From Monilinia fructicola (taxonomy: Eukaryota > Ascomycota > Leotiomycetes > Helotiales > Sclerotiniaceae): a stretch of 64,000 bases of DNA. The notes under the pieces are model-generated. The model did no database searches and was not told the origin of the DNA. It saw only the letters and a program-made list of their open reading frames with translations. The position numbers and the translations under genes were made by a program. The stretch covers positions 2,895,001 to 2,959,000 of the forward strand of contig VICG01000004.1 of NCBI GenBank assembly GCA_008692225.1, read 5' to 3'. Below are positions 33,206 through 44,066 of this stretch, one piece after another (position 1 is the stretch's first letter; each line of letters opens with the position of its first letter).

Positions 33206-34631
33206 ATATTGATTTCCAGTAGGAGTGTTGCCATCATCGGAAGGTCTTACTAGGACAGCCTTGAGTTATTATTGGATTTTCTTACATGAAATACATTCAA
33301 TGGTTCTGATTAGATAACTCTGGGTTAATTGGGTCGTCATTTCGGTTAAGGGTTAGCGACATTAGCGTTATTTTTCACAGATCACGATGTTTTTCGAGAT
33401 CTACTATGTAGATTAAACACATTTTTGCAATCATCAAAATTGAATTAAATACTTATGGAAACTTTTGGAGATCAAAGAATCTGATTTCAGTACTTCTGAT
33501 AGATTCCAAAAGTATGGCATGAGGAAGTTATGTCACGTGAAGTACTCAACATACATGATCATCCAAAGTCTGGCATCGAAGAACAGTTTTGCAGGACTGA
33601 CCCTCATGACCTTTATCATTTTATCCTTTGACAGTCTCCATAATCTAAAGGTCGTTCTGATTCTACATTGGTTTATCTGTACTCATCCTGCATGTAATGG
33701 TATAGTGTGACTAGAAGACTTGGCATTAAAACACATCAACAATGATTCAACTATCCCTTCTGATTTCTGAGCTTTGGTAATCATGGCCTTTTAATAATAA
33801 ATGGCCCTGAAAGAAATTTGGCAATATTTTACACAGTTAATCACCATTACACTATTTGTTCAAGCCATACTCTAAGGTATCCCTTCGGGAAATTCAAACT
33901 TCTGAATCATGGCCGATGTCTCGTGAACTTTTGGCATTTCAATATCTTTATTATTGGACACTAGTATTTGAACCAAGCTACATGTTTCTAGGTAGGTACT
34001 AAAAGGATGTTTGGATGAAGAGGCTGCATCTACTTATATATACATATTATATGAAACACATCATGCTGAGAAGTTTTTACCAGGTCATCAGATAGAGACG
34101 TGAGTCTAATATTGAGGGTTTTGTGATAATCATTCAAAAGTGAATTTTGATAAGTTAACCTTCTCTCAAGATCAGGAGATATCTGTGAATCTCAATCGTT
34201 CTATAGTCAAAGTAGCTTAACAGTCCAAGTATCTACAATCATTTCAAATAACAGTACGGCTTTCGTAGAAGGGCATAGACTGTTATACTGAAAGAGCTAG
34301 AGATGTTTATTCTGACTTTCATTATTGAAACTCCTTTTCGTCCCATCTTGCAAAGAAAACATGTGCATTGTTTACAAATTGCTAAACGAAGCATGTCGGC
34401 TGGCCAACTGGATGTGAATGTTTTAAAAGTGAAGTCTTCCTAATAAAACCCACCCGAAGAGGTTCTTAGACTGACTATTACCGATATCCTTTGATAACAA
34501 ACCTTCCAAATCTCTTTCTTTCTATTACAGTTTCCTTTACCATTTTGCAGAACTGTCAGCTGGTATATCTACTGGCTCGAGATTGATATTGCATACAGAT
34601 CGTATGTTCACCATCATCAACCATCCAAGCA
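33206..34631. other. Intergenic, AT-rich
   Basis: No supported gene. An 81-codon frame at 33465-33710 has no recognisable feature. Confidence 0.5.
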
Positions 34632-35677
34632 ATGCCTCCAAGCCAGTTCCACTCAGGTCAGATGACGCACCATCGCAACCGCCCCAGGCACTCCATACAC
34701 AGACTCTCAGAATTGGTCCCTCGGCTCGAAGCTCTCAGAGCTGCTTCGGCAGTGTGTCAAGCTAAGACTGAGTACCGACAGGGAGATTATCTTGAGGAAT
34801 TGACCAAGCGTAGATACATGGGAGAGGTGGCCGAGGACAAAGTCGAACACATTCGCAACTCATTTGCCACCCTTAACGAGAGGATCAGCCAATTACACCA
34901 ACCTGTACCGAGCACTCGGAAGATATCTGGAAAAGAACCTGCCATTGTTGATGGTGGTAACGCTGAAGCAGAGAAAGATAAAGAAATAGTTGAGGTCGAT
35001 GATGAAAAGGATGAAAATTACAATGGGGATGGAGGGGTGCGCTATCGTCGCCTTACTGCAGAGGAGGAAAAGGAAGATGAGCAACACTGGCGTCAAACAG
35101 TGAATGCTCTGCCTAAAGACACTAGGATGACAGAGTATTATGTGGAGATGGGATATCAGATGGGCCCTGCTCTATCATCACAGAGAGAAACAGAGAAACA
35201 GGACTCGCCAGCTCCCCATAGTAAAGATTTATCTATATCCTCACCCCCAGAAAAAAAAAGGTCGTATCACCTATTGGAAATGATGATAGAGCTGTCCGCT
35301 TGCTTTCAGAGCCATCTCGGCCTACTTCATTACTCAAAATCCGCATTGGCACACCATCAAGGGATACTCCGCAATTCGATCGGTCTTTGCATGGTACATC
35401 AACCAAACGCCCATCAGTGTCAAGTCCAGACCAAATCAATCAAATGCAGGAATTCGAAGCATCCGAAGCATCATCCAGCACATTAGCGCCTCCTCCGGCA
35501 AAGCGGCGTAAGTCTGCTTACACCCCACTTTCCGGACCCCGCTTTGGCCCAAAGATAGCCCCTCGGTGCGAAACATGTATGCGAATGAGAAAGCTATGCG
35601 ATCGCAAGAGTCCTTGTGGTAGATGTTCTTCCTTGCGAAGGTCGCCCGAGTGTGTTCCTTACGGACCGGATCTATAA
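34632..35677 (+). CDS. Acidic helical protein with C-terminal Zn(II)2Cys6-like cluster
   Basis: ATG at 34632, stop TAA at 35677. One frame break sits in a run of nine A at 35251-35259; a tenth A joins the frames and gives 348 aa. The N-terminal half is helical (LSELVPRLEALRAASAVCQA) followed by an acidic stretch (EKDKEIVEVDDEKDENYNGD). A basic patch (PPPAKRRKSAY) precedes the last 45 residues, which read CETCMRMRKLCDRKSPCGRC and then SSLRRSPEC. The spacing C-x2-C-x6-C-x5-C-x2-C-x8-C is exactly the fungal binuclear zinc cluster pattern, including basic residues after the second Cys and Pro before the fourth. In fungal regulators this DNA-binding cluster is usually N-terminal and followed by a middle homology domain; here it is C-terminal and no such domain is present. 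Role as transcription factor is an inference. Confidence 0.65.
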
Positions 35678-35786
35678 ACAGGGCTTTGGTCTTCACAAAT
35701 TGCATGCACATGTACCGTTTGGTTATATTGGTATCTACTGCAGTCTGCAGAGTACCAATCTTAACGCGTGTTGAGGATCTTGGGAT

Positions 35787-36103
35787 ATGGAGCAAATTTT
35801 GGTGCGCAAGGTGCAGGGTGAGAGTACTGGTGATTGCTATCTTTGATACTTCATCCTGATACAATTGGTGAGTATTATCTCTTGTAATCTGACAGTATAC
35901 AGGTACTAATCAAATCAACAGACAAGCCAGAGCCTACATATAGGATGATTAAATGCATTCCGATTGTTTATTTGGATGATGAGGACGATCTAACTCTTGA
36001 CCGGAATATCTTCAAGCGGTTCCCATATCCTCCTGTTCAAGGTCTACCATATTCTATCAATGGAACAATATATCCATACTGTGACAGCTCATGCTACTCA
36101 TAA
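35787..36103 (+). CDS. Small two-exon hypothetical protein, 70 aa
   Basis: Exon 1 (35787-35817) reads MEQILVRKVQ. A 104-nt intron (GTGAGA donor at 35818; tactaat branch and caacag acceptor ending 35921) joins in phase to exon 2 (35922-36103), which encodes DKPEPTYRMIKCIPIVYLDD and ends CDSSCYS. The branch and acceptor are textbook fungal. A stronger-looking GTGAGT at 35870 could be used by another transcript. The product is acidic in the centre and Pro/Tyr/Cys-rich near the end. No family recognised. It lies 110 bp after the zinc-cluster gene and could also be a part of its transcript. Confidence 0.4.
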
Positions 36104-36877
36104 CTCGTCACAGATACAAACCTGGAAGATTTGACGCATAATCTGCTGGTGATACGGGAAAAGTGTTTTCTCTACTTGTAAACATCTTGTTTTCATTAAA
36201 TAAAAAAGCCTGCATGTATCCTGAGATATTCCAGCTAGAAAAACACCGCACTATTGTAATGAAATACATATCCTGATTCATCGTGGAGCCAAGTAGAATG
36301 TGTCACTCACGCGGTTTTGAAATGGACTGGGATTCCGCGAAGGTGAGGGACTGAAATTTTTTATGAATCTCACATACCAATTCCACTCTAAGCATCTTTC
36401 GAAGTCGATTCTATGATGAAAGCCAAACTCTCGAATACCAACTTCTTAAACTTATCATGTCTCCCCTTCCTTAAGAGTGTGACAACTCTTCTTCTTACTT
36501 GCAAAGAGTTCAGTCTACACACTCCTACCACCACGGAAACACTTCACAGCCTTCCTGTACAGAGACTGATATGTTAAGTAGGCACTATTTCCTAGGTACT
36601 ACAACATAGCTTTAAGATTTCTTTTCTCTCCACAAAAAATTGGCACGCTAGGCAAACGTGAGGCCTTATTGATTTTCTGTAACCGAGTGTATATGTGGGG
36701 AAAATATTCATTTGCCGTAATGAAAGGCGCGTTTGGCTTCAACGTCGTCTACCATGAAGATTTACTATGTTAAAGAACTGAAACGGTGCATACAGAAGTT
36801 CGAAGAGCCCTAGGCGCCCAAGATACGATCGCCTTTCTTTCCAGGACGAAATACTAAAGCCCAATCAAATATCTTGT
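36104..36877. other. Intergenic, AT-rich
   Basis: Nothing recognised. Confidence 0.5.
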
Positions 36878-37261
36878 ATGTCTTTCCTGTATTCCAGGCT
36901 TATTTGTGACGAAAATAATCAGGTTTCTATGCTAAATGACATTGAGACTCAGTCATTCCAAGTCGGATATCTTTATGGTTACCTAGCTATGCACTATCCA
37001 CTTGTGGGAAACTTATTTATGAGGCTGAAGATCAACAATTCAACTAAGTGCAGTAACTTGCTATTAAGTCAAGCAATTTCCCAGATACTGCAAAAAGACC
37101 GTGGCAAAACTCTCGATCTCATGAGGGATCATCAAAATCAAATTTCTCTAGGGCTAAAAGTTTTTATCCTCATCTTCCGTAATCGTTTCTTCTTCATTCG
37201 TTGCTCCGTGCTCCACTCCTCTTCACTCCCAACACTCCTCCTGAATTACGCGAGCCACTAA
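36878..37261 (+). CDS. Weak candidate small gene, 127 aa
   Basis: An ATG frame of 127 codons in AT-rich DNA, with hydrophobic segments (VGYLYGYLAMHYPLVGNLFM; LKVFILIFRNRFFFI). No domain, no intron signals that change it, no homology recognised. It may be a chance frame. Confidence 0.2.
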   Translation: MSFLYSRLICDENNQVSMLNDIETQSFQVGYLYGYLAMHYPLVGNLFMRLKINNSTKCSNLLLSQAISQILQKDRGKTLDLMRDHQNQISLGLKVFILIFRNRFFFIRCSVLHSSSLPTLLLNYASH

Positions 37262-37599
37262 ACACCACCTTGGTAGCCAACAATAGGATTCCATTCAAAT
37301 TATTGTCGAAGCGAAAGAAAATGATAAAATAACAATAGGATATAGCGAGAACAATAACAAATATCTATTTTGCCTTAGTTAATTCAAGCAACCATTGTCA
37401 ATAGAATAGCGTGTAGAATAATAAGGATAAGCACTGAAGAGCATAAAAGAACCTCTCCCACCATTATCATCTTGATCTTCAAAACCAATTTCATCACAAA
37501 GATCTACTTTTAGTCGATCAATTTGCGAACAAAGTTGCAACCCATAGCCAAATTCTGATACCCTTCCCTCACCATACTTTTCGAACGTTTCCCGACACC
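37262..37599. other. Promoter side of the 37.6-kb coiled-coil gene
   Basis: No coding frame; AT-rich to about 37,390, then mixed. Confidence 0.4.
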
Positions 37600-38684
37600 A
37601 TGGAGGCTCTTTACCATCCAGATTCCATCTTCGGTGACGAGGAGACTTGGTACGATGCTCCTGTCGGTCTTCCAGCACAGCATGCCCAGGAGTACTTCGA
37701 TGCTCTGGAGGAGCAAGATGTCTTGGGCGATCTGTCTGTGAGTGCATTAACTCCATCCACCTTGATGCCACCAGACCATTGTTTCTAACAGTCGCAAAGG
37801 AGAACCGATATGTGCACAACCCGAGAACAAATCATTACCCCAAACTACCAACGGCCACCCTCCAAAATAAGATCACCAAATTTATCACCGCGCATCATCT
37901 CACCAATGACGATGCAGAATATGTTCAACTGAGCCGTGTCAGCAACAAGCTTGTCGACCTGCAAGAGGACCACGAGGACGAGATGCGAGTCCAAGATCGC
38001 AAGATCAATAGCCTCGTTGAAGAGCTTTCCGCTGTCAGGACAACCCGCTACGAGATAGAGAACATCTATTCCGGGTCCGACTGCAAACGAAAGAGGGATT
38101 TGATCGTGGCGAAAGCCACGCCGTGTTTCAGATCAAAGGCGCGCCTCGAGGAGCAGTACCTCGGTGCCGTTTCCGTACTTGCGGAGCAAGTTCAACAGAT
38201 CAAAGGCCGCGTGCGGAGTGCGCGGGACGCTCGACGCGCGCAGGAGAGATGGCGTCCTGTCCTCGAACAAGTCCGCAACATCGTTGAGCAGAATGCCCGG
38301 CTCGAAGGCGGCGTTGCTGATCTCCGGGCTGAGGTCGGGCGACTCAGGGCGCACCTCAGGGCTCATCGCAATGCCGTTATTCTGGAAAGACGCCGTCGCG
38401 ATGCTGCTTTCCATGCGAGCCAGACTTACCTTGCGCGGCTCAACGAGGGGAGAGATCGGGAACGTGATCTTGAGGTCGAGGTCAATCAACAGGCTAGGAT
38501 AATGCAGCAGCAGGCAAACTGGATTCATGAGCTGGAAGCACGAGGAATGAGGAATGAAGTGTTCGATAGACAGAACGGGTCTTGGAAGATGGCTCGCGCA
38601 ACGCGCAAGCGTAGATTCAATGAGGATCGGGAAGAAGAAGAAATCAAGGAAGAGAGAGGGGTAAAGCGGGAACGTTTGTATTAG
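37600..38684 (+). CDS. Arg-rich coiled-coil protein (paralogue of the 39.6-kb gene), 343 aa
   Basis: Exon 1 (37600-37737) encodes an acidic, aromatic start (PDSIFGDEETWYDAP). A 54-nt intron (GTGAGT...CTAACAG) follows codon 46, and exon 2 runs 37792-38684. The splice lands one base out of the main frame, so one base is probably missing between 37792 and 37870. From about residue 75 to 310 the protein is a continuous coiled coil, strongly Arg/Glu-rich (RRAQERWRPVLEQVRNIVEQ; LRAEVGRLRAHLRAHRNAV), ending in a basic tail (KRRFNEDREEEEIKEERGVK). Local GC is clearly higher than in the flanks. It aligns with the next gene over the segment from LQEDHEDE to LEEQYLGAV. Function unknown; no membrane span or signal peptide. 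Confidence 0.65.
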
Positions 38685-39563
38685 CTTAGTTGCACAAACT
38701 TTGTTTGGATTCACCATATCAAAAAGTGGGTGGATATATTGGTTGTGAAAGTCATCTTCCGGATCTCAAATACATCTTCTTTTTCTCTCGACTCCCTGTC
38801 CTATTGTGTCGATTGCGCTCAAAATTGCCATTCTTGATGGATAGTATCTGGCAATATATTGTTCTCTACCAGCTGATCTAGCGAATAAGGAACCTGCTTC
38901 CAGAGCTATATCAATCTAAAATACGAATGATTCCCATGTATATGATCCACATTTTACACTGAAGCACATGGAATAACCTCACCAACTTACTTCATTAATG
39001 GAAAGAATTTTCAATGGACATATATATAAACTTCAGCCTCCATCGATTCCCTACAGTCAAAAAATCTAAACATCTTGGTTCGTCCAGTTTCTCACACCCC
39101 TCTAATAGGCGACGCTCAATAGGCAGATACTCAAGGGTAAGACGTCTCTCTATTGTTGAAGCGAAATCGAGAACGACGAGCAGTAGGGTGGCGCGACAAA
39201 AATTGAACGGTACGGTGTCTGTCTGTACGGTATGTCCCTTTAGAATAATCTACGAAACAGTACCACAGCTCCGTTGTGATATATCGCAAAGTAATGGTGC
39301 TATTGGGTAGAACCGTAACAAAATGGATCCCCATCCTACTTAAAGGATGTCTCCCCAAGAGCTGATTTCTAATTTTCGAAAAAACCTTCTTCGCATCAAA
39401 TTCGACTTGACACCCAGCAAATTACATTTCAAACTCCCAGCATAACAATTTCTCTACATACAACCACTCTACAGACATTTCCTCCATCCAAATCCGGTCG
39501 TGAAATAAATGGTGGTACCATCTAAAAACAATCCGCCCACCCGAAAATTCAATCGCCGTCGAC
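38685..39563. other. Intergenic between the paralogue pair
   Basis: No supported gene; short frames only. Confidence 0.5.
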
Positions 39564-41679
39564 ATGTCGTTCCCAGAACGTTCAGATAATTTTGCTGAAG
39601 AAGAGTTTAATGATATTTGGTTCGACGCATCCGAAGAATCATGGTTCGACACTTCAGAGTATTATATTGAGGAAGACTATGAGGTAAAAGTAGGTGCCTC
39701 CTGACTTTCACGCCACTAGATTGCGGGATGTCTAATAGTTTTCTAGGAGCTGAATGACTACGTCCAGGAAATCGAGAAGAATCAAGGTGCCAATCTTCCG
39801 GTCGTTGAATTCTACCAAAGATTTCTGAATTACTTTTACCAAGGGGAGGTACTTTTCAAAAAGGAATCTTTGTATTTTGAAAACTTCCAAAAGCTTTTGC
39901 ACGACCTTGAATGGTTGCAATCGAATCACCAAAAGGAAATCCAGAAACAGCATCACAAATTCAAAGTCATTTTGTCCCGCTTAGAAGAAGCCGTCAACCG
40001 CACATATGAGCCTGAGAATGTGCCGACCGATGCTGTACGCAAGAGAGAAAGAGCCTTCTATGCGCATGTATTATCTGAATGCACGAAGACCAAGACAAAA
40101 CTGGAAGAATTCTTTATGAAAGATTTTCGTCGACTGGAATGCGAAGTTCTGACTCTCTCGGATGAACTCGAGCGGCAGAAGAAGATGATGTTTGATTTTC
40201 AGCAAGATTTTGCTGAGCGACTCGGGTCGGAGGAACGTCTTCGGTGGGTCTACTACGGGCAACAAGCTCTCAAGATTGCAAACCTCGAGGGTCAGGAATT
40301 TGTCGCCGAACAGTTCGCCATGATTCAGCAACTCGAGAATGAAAATGAGGCGCTTCGGAGGATGGTCAACAGAATACCATACATCTACCACCAGACTTTT
40401 TTTGGATAGACAAGATCAGATCATTCCTAAAGAGAACGTGGCTATAAATGAACTGGAGGAAGAACATGACTACGACGGCATTGCGGAACCCCAACTTAAT
40501 GTCATGAGAAACGAGGAACAGTATTCCATTGTCTACGACGAACAGCTAGATAGCAACAGCAGTTACTATGAGGACCGCGTTGACGTTGATGATGGAGTCG
40601 ATGGCCGCTTTTACGCTCTATGGTCTGCGGACGATATGAAGAGAGAATTTGCCATGGCTAAATACGACAGAGATATGGATAAGCGTCGCGAAGACAGTCT
40701 TGATCTGATGATTGACCCACAGGGTGAAAATCACGACTCCATAAAGAATTGGATATTGAAGCTGGCGGATAACTACGAGGAGGAAGATAGTATCAATATC
40801 CAGAAGCCAGAACTGTAGCAGATCCAGATCGTGCTGGAAAGCGAACTTTCGATGATTTCAATAACGATGAAGAACAGGCTGAGGAACAGCAAGACAGAAA
40901 GCGTGTGAGAATTGTGTCCATGGTAAGGCCTCTTTCCGCCTCAACATTCCAAAAATCTCGTACTAATGAGATCAAGATCCCCAGAATTCCAAGCTATCAA
41001 CCCATCGTAGCTAAATCGCAAGGAGAAGATAGCAACGCTAGACAAAATCAGTGGCAAAATACAGCACACTATGGCTATGACGGGAACTACATTTCCCCGG
41101 ATGAAACGATTGAATGCGAAGGCTATCAAGCTCCCTCTGTTGCTTCCGGTGCTATCAAATCAAACTTCCAACACCATATAGATGATAACAATGGTGGTCC
41201 GCCTCTCCGTCGATGGACACCAGTCCAGTCCCGGGATTCATCGGTGGAATCACAAGATGCGTCCCACTACGGAAATGGTAACAACCGTGGACCGCCTCTT
41301 CGTCAACACGTCCCACTTTCCCGTCGAAGCTCACCGCGTCGCCGAGCCCCATACCCACCACCTACCTTGGCTTCGGGTAATGAGTGGCGAGCTGCAAACT
41401 CATCAATTCGTCGAGTTAATGCTTCAAAGATCTCCCACGGCTTATTTGAACAAGGAACCAAACTCACCCTAGAAACCAGAATTAATGAATCCCTTGATAT
41501 AACTGCTCATATGCGGTGGAGATCATAATGAATCTCGACAGGGTTCTCTATCACCTGATAAAAGACATATCATGGAGATATTAGGATTACAATCTCATGG
41601 TAACTCTCGAGATGTGCTGGTCAGAAAGGGCGTTGGACATTACGGTGGTGCTAACGTGTGGAGATATCTGGGCGCATGA
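39564..41679 (+). CDS. Coiled-coil protein with acidic middle and Arg/Pro-rich C-terminal half (paralogue of the 37.6-kb gene), frame-broken
   Basis: Exon 1 (39564-39683) encodes an acidic, Trp/Tyr-rich start (NDIWFDASEESWFDTSEYY). A 63-nt intron with TAG acceptor at 39746 follows at phase 0, in the same place as in the 37.6-kb gene. The coiled coil (residues about 45-280) includes LQSNHQKEIQKQHHKFKVIL and KLEEFFMKDFRRLECEVLTL. Then come an acidic region (EDRVDVDDGVDG) and a long disordered Arg/Pro/Gly/Asn-rich part with repeated GGPPLRRW and RGPPLRQH. Three frame corrections are needed: one T too many in the T7 run at 40394, a missing base near 40808 and an extra one near 41514. With these the protein is about 683 aa, ending YGGANVWRYLGA. 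Coding-like sequence in other frames continues to about 42033 (MATYHRRMEMQYCEKVVDAQ; GTWVPSSPYQQQEYF), so the true end may lie further right. Function unknown. Confidence 0.6.
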
Positions 41680-42033
41680 GCTGCATGGATGCGCCAAGGG
41701 AAATAATGGCAACATATCACAGGAGAATGGAAATGCAATACTGCGAGAAAGTGGTGGATGCACAGGGATGGAAATTTCATGCGAAATGGGTCGGTGAGTG
41801 AAGGGATCGATGGTTCGCGGCATCAACCAATGTATTGTCGTGGCTTGACGACCTGGGATTGGAGAAATATATCCAGCAGAAATCATGTTACAAGAGGCAC
41901 CTGGGTACCATCAAGCCCCTACCAGCAGCAGGAATATTTTATTCTTTCATGGCCGGTCGAGCGTCTTTCTCTCATGTTTTTCTCCTTTGGTCTTCGCAAA
42001 GTGGCAGGAATGTTCATATATCTATTTAGATAA

Positions 42034-42337
42034 CCTATGAATGGAAGGAACTACCTTGCCTTTCTAAGACATACCAAGTATATTTCAGTCCCAGTATCGT
42101 GTCTGCTCCCTCTGTCTCCAAAAAAACTCATCAATTCTATGAATTTAATTTGCCCTCAATATTCTTTATTAATATACATACATACATATATATATACAAC
42201 GGCTGCGTCATCAACTAATCACTTCAGCGTCTCAGGTATGGCTCTCCTGCTAGCCCTCGACATCAACTACAAAAACGGCCGATTAGAATATAAAAATCAA
42301 ACTAACTACATCAATCCAGTTGCATCTCATCTGCGAA
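42034..42337. other. Intergenic
   Basis: Contains an (ATAC)/(AT) simple repeat at about 42171-42197. Nothing coding seen. Confidence 0.5.
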
Positions 42338-43285
42338 ATGGATCCCGAAACCTCACGAAATCATGTTGAAACGGTGTCAACTCTGTTGGCGTCCCTACTC
42401 CCTCCTTCTGCAACGCCTTTATCCAATCACTCCCCCATTTCCCTTTTAGAAATCAACAAGTTGATCGCAAAGGATGATAGAATGCCGTCTTTGGTTTCAG
42501 GTTTGTTGCAGTATCTGCCGGCAATGCCTCCTGGCGTCCACTCTTGTTGTTCTTTTTTGGAACCCTTCATCGCAGCATACAAGTCCCTTGGTTTTAACAT
42601 CTCGTTCATGATCCTCTACTTAACATGCCAAGGCCTCGTGAACACTATCAGGAACATTCGTTCCCTTTTTCTGCAGGGATTGTTCATGGAACATGTGGGC
42701 CTGGCTAGAAACGCAGCGAGCCCGAAGTCTCGGAAACCATGGCATCTGAGTCTCTCATCCGCAGGCAACTTTACAGGAGGCATATGTGCTGTTTTGAGAT
42801 GGCCATGCAGGAAACTCAGCGATGTCTTTATGTTGGATGAGCTATGTTCTTGGATTATAAGGCTTGAACCTTCCGCCTTCGTGGCAAGAGAGCTTTTCAA
42901 AAGAGGACGACCGGTGCTAGAAAGGATTCATACAAGCGGCAAATTCATCGTGGTGATGAGCAATATATATCGTCAGCGTATGGTAGCAATCGGTCATAGG
43001 ATTGGAAAAATTGTTCGTGAACATTACAGAAAGGCTGAAAGAATCATCTGTAAACGTCGAACGGCTCGCAGAGTTTGGAAGGATATAGTAGCGTACATAC
43101 ACAGATGCATGGTGGTTGCTGTCGTCACAATTATCGTGGTACAGATCGTGATTTGTGCAATCATTCCCGAGGATTTTTCTTCTGTGGAACGTACATTTCA
43201 AATGGGTCGTGGTGATCTGCGTTCTTACAAAAATAGCCAAAGGTCTCGTCGACATGTGTATGCGGCTCGTGAAAATCAGCGGTAG
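42338..43285 (+). CDS. Hypothetical protein with one membrane span near the C-terminus, 315 aa
   Basis: Intact frame from ATG 42338 (MDPETSRNHVETVSTLLASL) to TAG 43285; an in-frame TTG six codons upstream is ignored. The first 230 residues mix short hydrophobic helices (ISFMILYLTCQGLVNTI) with basic patches. Residues about 200-260 are strongly basic (HYRKAERIICKRRTARRVWK). A clear hydrophobic span (MVVAVVTIIVVQIVICAII) follows about 50 residues from the end, with a charged tail after it. No signal peptide. This could be a tail-anchor-like protein. No family recognised. An antisense frame of 160 codons overlaps it and is taken as a shadow. Confidence 0.55.
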   Translation: MDPETSRNHVETVSTLLASLLPPSATPLSNHSPISLLEINKLIAKDDRMPSLVSGLLQYLPAMPPGVHSCCSFLEPFIAAYKSLGFNISFMILYLTCQGLVNTIRNIRSLFLQGLFMEHVGLARNAASPKSRKPWHLSLSSAGNFTGGICAVLRWPCRKLSDVFMLDELCSWIIRLEPSAFVARELFKRGRPVLERIHTSGKFIVVMSNIYRQRMVAIGHRIGKIVREHYRKAERIICKRRTARRVWKDIVAYIHRCMVVAVVTIIVVQIVICAIIPEDFSSVERTFQMGRGDLRSYKNSQRSRRHVYAARENQR

Positions 43286-44066
43286 CATGATGTTTTCATA
43301 GGAATTTATAACCTTAACATCAGTAGCGATATAAGAACAACCCAGCATCAAGCATATGCACACTATATTCTCCAACCATAATCTGTGCTGTGAGACCATT
43401 GTATGAAGAAGTTAGAAAGGGTAACGTCCAAGAAGGAACATTCATAAAACTGACGGATTATGCCTTGCGCGCTTTCCACTGGCACTAAGCAGCCTGGGCA
43501 AGCTAACATAATGCAAAAGGAGTAAAAGAACTAGAGATACATCTTCGATCCACATTCACCTAGAGAGAGCTAAACCCAGTTTGCTCCTATAGATACTCCC
43601 AGGGAATTCTTTGCAGCTCCTATCTCACACTTTATGAGAGAAAATAAATTGTACGCCAAAACAAACAACTCAAGTTTCGAATACTTATTCAAGGCATCGA
43701 CTTCGGTATTGGACGCGATGCCTGATTAAGAGGTTTCCCTGAGCTCCACTTGAATCCTCGAGTTTATGAGGCTTTATCTACGGTGTTGCTCATGCTAACT
43801 GTTTGACATACAAGTGTCTAAGAGTTATATGATAATGGAGGACTTATTGATGGAATATCGTCACCAGTCGGTGAGAGTTACGCGCTGCGCGGAACTTCAT
43901 ATATTGACTCCAAGCGTATTCCACAGTATCACATACCACTTGAAACGGCGACGCACGACATGAAAATATCGGGTAGATGAAGCCTCGTATATTAACTTCC
44001 TGCACTACTACCTTCCCGTGATTTGTAATCCACACCGTATCCTAAGGCCAGTAACCCGCACGACTT
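43286..44066. other. Intergenic between convergent genes
   Basis: 3' flanks of the 42.3-kb gene and of the beta-glucosidase gene. No supported gene. Confidence 0.5.

Noticed and set aside
38133..38717. 194-codon minus-strand frame opposite the 37.6-kb coiled-coil gene
   Set aside because: Shadow of GC-rich Arg/Glu coding on the plus strand; the plus-strand gene has intron signals and a paralogue.
40923..40984. Apparent 62-nt intron (gtaagg...tactaat...cccag) in the 39.6-kb gene
   Set aside because: Splicing it would bring an early stop, while reading through stays open and protein-like for more than 150 codons.
42917..43399. 160-codon minus-strand frame opposite the 42.3-kb gene
   Set aside because: Antisense shadow; the plus frame has an ATG, length and a clear membrane span.
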